Source of the DNA: Chloroflexota bacterium
GTDB taxonomy: Bacteria; Chloroflexota; Dehalococcoidia; SHYB01
Reading direction: 5' to 3'
Length of the DNA stretch: 9,531 nucleotides
Assembly: GCA_016200725.1 (NCBI GenBank)
Contig: JACQEE010000032.1
Coordinates: 1-9,531 of the forward strand
A program made the translations under genes and the position numbers. Positions 6,475 through 9,531 of the stretch are shown one piece after another (the stretch's first letter is position 1; each line of letters begins with the position of its first letter). The notes under the pieces were generated by a model. It was not told the origin of the DNA, made no database searches, and saw only the letters and a list, made by a program, of their open reading frames with translations.

Positions 6475-7026
6475 CTACCCCTTGGCGGGCGTTGGCCCAG
6501 ATCTTTCCTGCTTCGCCGCCGAAGGCTTTGAAACCTGGGCTTTCCTACCGGCTCGTGTCGGTCTTCCCCCGGACCGCGCTGCCTTGGCCCGAGCCGCCGT
6601 CTTCACCTTCACGGGCTTGGCCTTCGCATGAGAAGCCTTGGGCAGGGTGATGGTAAGGACGCCGTGGTCGAACGCCGCCTCGGCCTGGTCTGCGTCAACC
6701 TCGACGGGAAGCGGGACTGACCGGCTGCGCAGGCCATACTGGTGCTCTCTGACAAAGTAATCGCCCTCGGAGACATCCTCGTCGGTCTCAGTGACCGCCT
6801 GGATCGTCAGCAGATTTCCGGACACCGAGATGTCGATCTCATCGGGCGGGACGCCGGGCACGCTGGCCTTCACCACGAGGGCGTTCTTCGTCTGGTGCAT
6901 GTCGATGGGAATGTCCGCCCCGGCAAGCGTATCCGTGAGGGAATCAGTGTTCCCTCCGAGCAGCACACTCAAGGACCTCCGCAGACCTGCGAGATCGTTC
7001 GCCGAGTTCCAGCGCTGCATGGTCAT
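6475..7026 (-). CDS. small heat-shock protein, Hsp20/alpha-crystallin family, with basic C-terminal tail (183 aa)
   Basis: An ATP-independent holdase chaperone that keeps unfolding proteins soluble in the cytoplasm. The alpha-crystallin domain spans about residues 38-130. It contains ADIPIDMHQTKNALVVKASVPGV, DEIDISVSGNLLTIQA and the family signature AAFDHGVLTITLPK (117-130). A V-x-V (PVKVK, 138-142) takes the place of the I-x-I motif that docks neighbouring subunits. The start at 7026 is chosen because GGAGGTGG lies just upstream; a longer frame opening 12 codons earlier would place that ribosome binding site inside the gene. After the V-x-V comes an unusual tail of about 40 residues rich in Lys, Arg, Ala, Ser and Pro (143-183), resembling histone-H1-like bacterial tails. 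The gene is divergent from uspA, fitting a stress locus. Confidence 0.93.
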   Translation of the reverse strand: MTMQRWNSANDLAGLRRSLSVLLGGNTDSLTDTLAGADIPIDMHQTKNALVVKASVPGVPPDEIDISVSGNLLTIQAVTETDEDVSEGDYFVREHQYGLRSRSVPLPVEVDADQAEAAFDHGVLTITLPKASHAKAKPVKVKTAARAKAARSGGRPTRAGRKAQVSKPSAAKQERSGPTPAKG

Positions 7027-7373
7027 GGTTCCACCTCCACAGTGTTGCGACTGCTCCGCCACTCTAATAGCGCATCGTGAAGGCTAGGTGAAGATTGCAT
7101 GGGTGCGCGTGATAGGGTTGTGAGAGTTTTCTCCGTTCTTTGGGTGATGCCATACTGGGGAATGGACCCGGCCGCCCACGGGTTAGCGAGGTGCTCGTGC
7201 GGTGCAGGGCAGCCTGCGGTAATCAGGAACGGGCACCCATGACCCAGACCAACCCCATATGAGAGGTCGAATTAGTATCAGTTGGCGGGTTCCACCGAAA
7301 CTGTACGGGAACTGTGTCTTCGCCGCCCGGCGAAGTTACAATGTGACGAGATCCCTTCGAAGTCGGAATCACC
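7027..7373. promoter_or_regulatory. divergent intergenic region between hsp20 and uspA
   Basis: This 347-base region must carry both the hsp20 promoter (minus strand) and the uspA promoter (plus strand). On the minus strand, TTCACC and TATTAG separated by 17 bases near 7060-7090 could be weak -35 and -10 elements for hsp20. I found no CIRCE inverted repeat and no clear heat-shock sigma-32 pair. No plus-strand promoter stands out. One strong hairpin in the uspA leader is listed separately. No small gene is supported here. Confidence 0.55.
7318..7335 (+). promoter_or_regulatory. inverted repeat (hairpin) in the uspA leader
   Basis: CTTCGCC and GGCGAAG form a perfect 7-bp stem around a GCCC loop (one further C-G pair is possible). 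It ends 38 bases before the uspA start. No T-run follows, so it is not a standard terminator. It could be an RNA leader structure or a protein-binding palindrome. Confidence 0.45.
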
Positions 7374-8225
7374 ATGTTCAACCGAATCCTGGTGCCGTTG
7401 GACGGCTCGACCTTCTCCAGCCAAGTCCTACCGTATGTCAGAGACATCGCGCAAGGACTGCAGGCTCAGGTCACTCTGGTGTCCGTCCGGCCATCAGAAC
7501 GAAGACCGGCGGGTGGTGGTGTCGCGAAGGAGCGTAACGAATCGATCGGGCAACTTGTTGAGAGATTGTCGGCCTTTGGCGTGCGTGCCGCCGCGCAAGA
7601 GTTGGCGGGACGGCCCGCAGATGCAATCATCGAGTTGACAAACAATGGCGAATTCGACCTAGTCGCGATGGCCACGCACGGCCGGTCCGGGTTGAGGCGC
7701 ATCTTCCGGGGAAGCATGGCGACCGAGATCTTGCGGCGTACGTCAACTCCACTGCTGGTCGTCAGCCCCTGGGGGAGTATCAACCTCGATGTAACCCGAT
7801 CGGTGACATCGGTGCTGGTGCCGCTGAACGGGTCGCGGCTCAGCGAGTCGGCCTTGGAGCCCGCGGAACAACTCGCGAAGGCCATGCGGGTGAGCGTCCG
7901 TCTGCTGCGGGTACTCCCCTTGCTCCCGGCAGTGGGCAAGACCGTTCGAGACGAACAATTGGTGAAACAAGAGGCGGAGAGATACTTGGAGAGCCACAAG
8001 CAGGCACTGGCTGCAAAAGGCATCGTGGCGACGGTCGGCGTGAGAGTGGCCTGGGAACCACGGGCAATCATTGAGGCCGCCCGCGAAGATGCTGGGACGT
8101 TAATCGTGATGGGCAGCCGGGGTCTCGTAGGGAATGCCCGCTCCGTGCTCGGGAGTGTTGCCGACGAGGTAGTCCGGGAGTCGCGTCAACCGGTCTTGAT
8201 GATTAGACCAGACGTCGTCACTTGA
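7374..8225 (+). CDS. tandem-domain universal stress protein (UspA family, 283 aa)
   Basis: Two complete Usp domains in one chain, which would fold as an internal dimer. Members bind ATP or AMP and aid survival under starvation, oxidative or energy stress; the exact task of this one is not known. Domain 1 (about 1-131) has ILVPLDGS (5-12) and THGRSGLRRIFRGS (101-114), in which the first glycine of the G-2x-G-9x-G(S/T) nucleotide motif is replaced by A100. Domain 2 (about 144-278) has VLVPLNGS (147-154, Asn in place of the usual Asp) and a fully canonical MGSRGLVGNARSVLGS (246-261). Only domain 2 therefore keeps the complete glycine motif. The ATG at 7374 gives the family-typical N-terminus; its ribosome binding site is weak. 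It is the only protein-coding gene on the plus strand and diverges from hsp20. Confidence 0.95.
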   Translation: MFNRILVPLDGSTFSSQVLPYVRDIAQGLQAQVTLVSVRPSERRPAGGGVAKERNESIGQLVERLSAFGVRAAAQELAGRPADAIIELTNNGEFDLVAMATHGRSGLRRIFRGSMATEILRRTSTPLLVVSPWGSINLDVTRSVTSVLVPLNGSRLSESALEPAEQLAKAMRVSVRLLRVLPLLPAVGKTVRDEQLVKQEAERYLESHKQALAAKGIVATVGVRVAWEPRAIIEAAREDAGTLIVMGSRGLVGNARSVLGSVADEVVRESRQPVLMIRPDVVT

Positions 8226-8525
8226 AACCCCACTGACGCAGCACCATGCGGTCGAGACGTGATTGTGGGGCGGCGACAGAATGGACCGGCCGCTCACTGG
8301 CTTATGCGTATGCGAGCGCGCGTGCTTCAAGCGGCCACGAAGACAAGCCCGTGATTACGGTATCTATTGACCCTCCGCCATCTCCAGCGACTGAATTAGA
8401 ACGGGTATCCAGACTTCACGTGTAGCCAGTTACTCCTGTTGGCGCGAGACGGCGAAACGAAGGTTGTTACTCACCTTCAACTCCCCGTCCATCGGATAGC
8501 ATCGTCTCCTGGCTCCAAAACCGAA
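8226..8525. other. 300-base stretch with no supported gene
   Basis: Neither strand holds a frame with protein-like composition or a family motif. CCCCAC (8228-8233) and GTGGGG (8265-8270) just after the uspA stop could form a six-pair stem with a 31-base loop, too weak to call a terminator. I see nothing else here. Confidence 0.5.
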
Positions 8526-8729
8526 TCACTTAGGTGTATCCGCGACGATCAATTCGGTTGCCTTCGATACCTGTGGAGAGATTCGTCCGAGCAACCGTAG
8601 CAGGCCATCGAGAATGGTAATCGGATGCGGTGGGCATCCGGCGATGTACAAGTCCACAGGCACGTCTGCGACGCCGTGCAGAGGCGGCGAATTTGCATCA
8701 TCGACCACCGACGCGGCCTTGAGGAGATC
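8526..8729 (-). pseudogene. C-terminal fragment of a [NiFe]-hydrogenase / NuoB-type 20-kDa small subunit
   Basis: The open stretch (68 codons, preceded by an in-frame TAG at 8730-8732) reads HGVADVPVDLYIAGCPPHP followed by ITILDGLLRLLGRIS. This closely resembles the C-terminus of the NADH-quinone oxidoreductase 20-kDa subunit family, especially group 4 hydrogenase small subunits (HycG/HyfI type), where PVD(V/L)YI.GCPP.P carries the last cysteine ligand of the [4Fe-4S] cluster nearest the catalytic site. The rest of the protein, including the earlier CxxC and Cys ligands, is missing, and I see no remnant of it in other frames upstream. A GTG at 8708 could start a 60-residue product, but with one cluster ligand it cannot be a working subunit. 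It is best read as a gene relic. Confidence 0.75.
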
Positions 8730-8909
8730 CTAGCGCTGGCCACGTCCTAGGGAAGATGGGGGCCGTCAGACGGGACACGGGGAGTGGTGCGCACCGGCAT
8801 GATGGCCCTCCCAGGGCGCGAAGTTATCGTCTGTCGGAGCGCTGTACGAGGTCTTCGTGTCACACGGGAAGCGCCGAAGCGGGCTGCTGACAGGTTTGGA
8901 GGAGGGGGA

Positions 8910-8984
8910 TGGAGCGGAAGACGGGATTCGAACCCGCGACCCTCTCCTTGGCAAGGAGATGCTCTACCACTGAGCCACTTCCGC
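8910..8984 (-). tRNA. tRNA-Gly(GCC)
   Basis: The minus strand folds as a complete cloverleaf. The acceptor GCGGAAG (8984-8978) pairs with CTTCCGC (8920-8914), and the D-arm carries CAGTGGTAGAG. The anticodon stem-loop is CTCCT-TGCCAAG-type with anticodon GCC at 8952-8950. The T-arm is GCGGG-TTCGAAT-CCCGT, followed by discriminator T and an encoded CCA (8912-8910). It reads glycine GGC and GGU codons. It lies 48 bases downstream of the MarR gene on the same strand. Its 3' half is duplicated about 5 kb away at 3852-3898. Confidence 0.97.
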
Positions 8985-9032
8985 TCGAGACCTTCGAACT
9001 ATAGCATGCTGCCGCTGCTGGTGCCAATGACG

Positions 9033-9512
9033 CTAGTTGCGCCGCCGCTCCATCGCTCCGGCTAACGTCTCGAAGGCGCGGACCATCGTCTGCAGTTCAT
9101 CGTCGGGCAGTCCGTGCGTCAGGCTTACCAACCACTCGCGGTTGACGCGCCACAGATTCTCGGCTTCCTTCTGACCGGCCAGGGTCAACTTGCACCAGAC
9201 AACTCGCCGGTCTTCGACATCGTGGACCCGCTCGACCAGGCCCTTCGTCTCCATCCGATCAGCGAGGTTGGTCGCCGAAGAGAGGCGGATACCAAGATGG
9301 GAAGCGATATCGCTTACCCGGCGGCGCGAGGCTGCGAGGAGAAGCAGCGTACGGAACTGGTACATCGTGAGCTGGATATCCGACCAAGCGCGCACCACGG
9401 GCGGTCGCATCTGCACCGACACGCCGTTTACCAGTTCGACGAACCTGCCGATCAGCGCATCCCGAGAGGAGGTGCCGCCGGTAGCAACCTGCCCCACTCG
9501 CCGCGTCGCCAC
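9033..9512 (-). CDS. MarR-family transcriptional regulator (159 aa)
   Basis: A dimeric winged-helix DNA-binding regulator. The domain runs from about LTMYQFRTLLLLA (48-60) through RVSDIASHLGIRLSSATNLADRMETKGLVER (65-95), where residues about 77-90 form the recognition helix. The wing DVEDRRVVWCKLT (98-110) has the family D-x-R and terminal LT. Flanking helices (about 17-45 and 112-155) would make the dimer interface. The GTG at 9512 is the likely start, with GGGAGG some nine bases upstream; a GTG at codon 6 is also possible. MarR proteins commonly regulate a neighbouring gene or themselves and respond to phenolic ligands or oxidants, but no obvious target is visible, since only the tRNA gene follows on this strand. 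Confidence 0.92.
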   Translation of the reverse strand: MATRRVGQVATGGTSSRDALIGRFVELVNGVSVQMRPPVVRAWSDIQLTMYQFRTLLLLAASRRRVSDIASHLGIRLSSATNLADRMETKGLVERVHDVEDRRVVWCKLTLAGQKEAENLWRVNREWLVSLTHGLPDDELQTMVRAFETLAGAMERRRN

Positions 9513-9531
9513 TTACCCCGCCTCCCAGATC

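Noticed and set aside
7027..7373. A CIRCE or sigma-32 heat-shock element upstream of hsp20
   Set aside because: No TTAGCACTC/GAGTGCTAA pair and no convincing CTTGAA/CCCCAT pair was found.
8100..8330. A minus-strand 76-codon frame overlapping the uspA 3' end
   Set aside because: It overlaps the well-supported uspA gene antisense and shows no motif.
1..9531. CRISPR array, transposase, toxin-antitoxin or phage genes
   Set aside because: No regularly spaced repeats, no transposase or integrase motifs and no phage structural genes are visible; the only mobility-type signal is the tRNA repeat.

Overview
The window looks like chromosomal DNA from a GC-rich, free-living bacterium. It shows G/C-biased third codon positions, bacterial-style genes with GGAGG ribosome binding sites, a CCA-encoding tRNA gene, and biosynthetic and stress genes typical of environmental bacteria. 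I cannot fix the phylum from sequence alone. The gene mix would suit an uncultured soil or subsurface lineage, but that is a guess.

Region 1 (1-3671, all minus strand) is a compact vitamin-biosynthesis operon. In the direction of transcription it runs: small membrane-anchored protein, pabB (aminodeoxychorismate synthase component I, folate branch), ribD, ribE and ribB or ribBA, which leaves the window at its left edge. Gaps are 9 to 29 bases. The riboflavin synthase gene is unusual: it ends at 157 codons, without the last part of its second lumazine-binding barrel and without the C-terminal trimerisation helix. No FMN riboswitch is recognisable in the leader.

Region 2 (3672-4166) is a gene-poor stretch. 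It holds a 47-base duplicate of the 3' half of tRNA-Gly, a C9A7 homopolymer junction and a weak terminator-like structure.

Region 3 (4167-8225) carries an unknown one-membrane-segment protein, an amidohydrolase-2 family enzyme, a cupin and an Hsp20 chaperone with a basic tail, all on the minus strand. A tandem-domain universal stress protein diverges from them on the plus strand. The minus-strand genes here have strong Shine-Dalgarno sequences, unlike ribD, ribE and ribB.

Region 4 (8226-9531) has about 300 bases with no gene, then an orphan C-terminal fragment of a [NiFe]-hydrogenase/NuoB-type small subunit. These are followed by an intact tRNA-Gly(GCC) gene and a MarR-family regulator, both on the minus strand.

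The intact tRNA-Gly (8910-8984) and its 3'-half copy (3852-3898) lie in the same orientation about 5 kb apart. This is the arrangement left when an element integrates at a tRNA 3' end, so 3.9-8.9 kb may be an old, integrase-less island or its remnant. I saw no clearly new biological system. The truncated riboflavin synthase and the tRNA-bounded segment are the two observations most worth following up.
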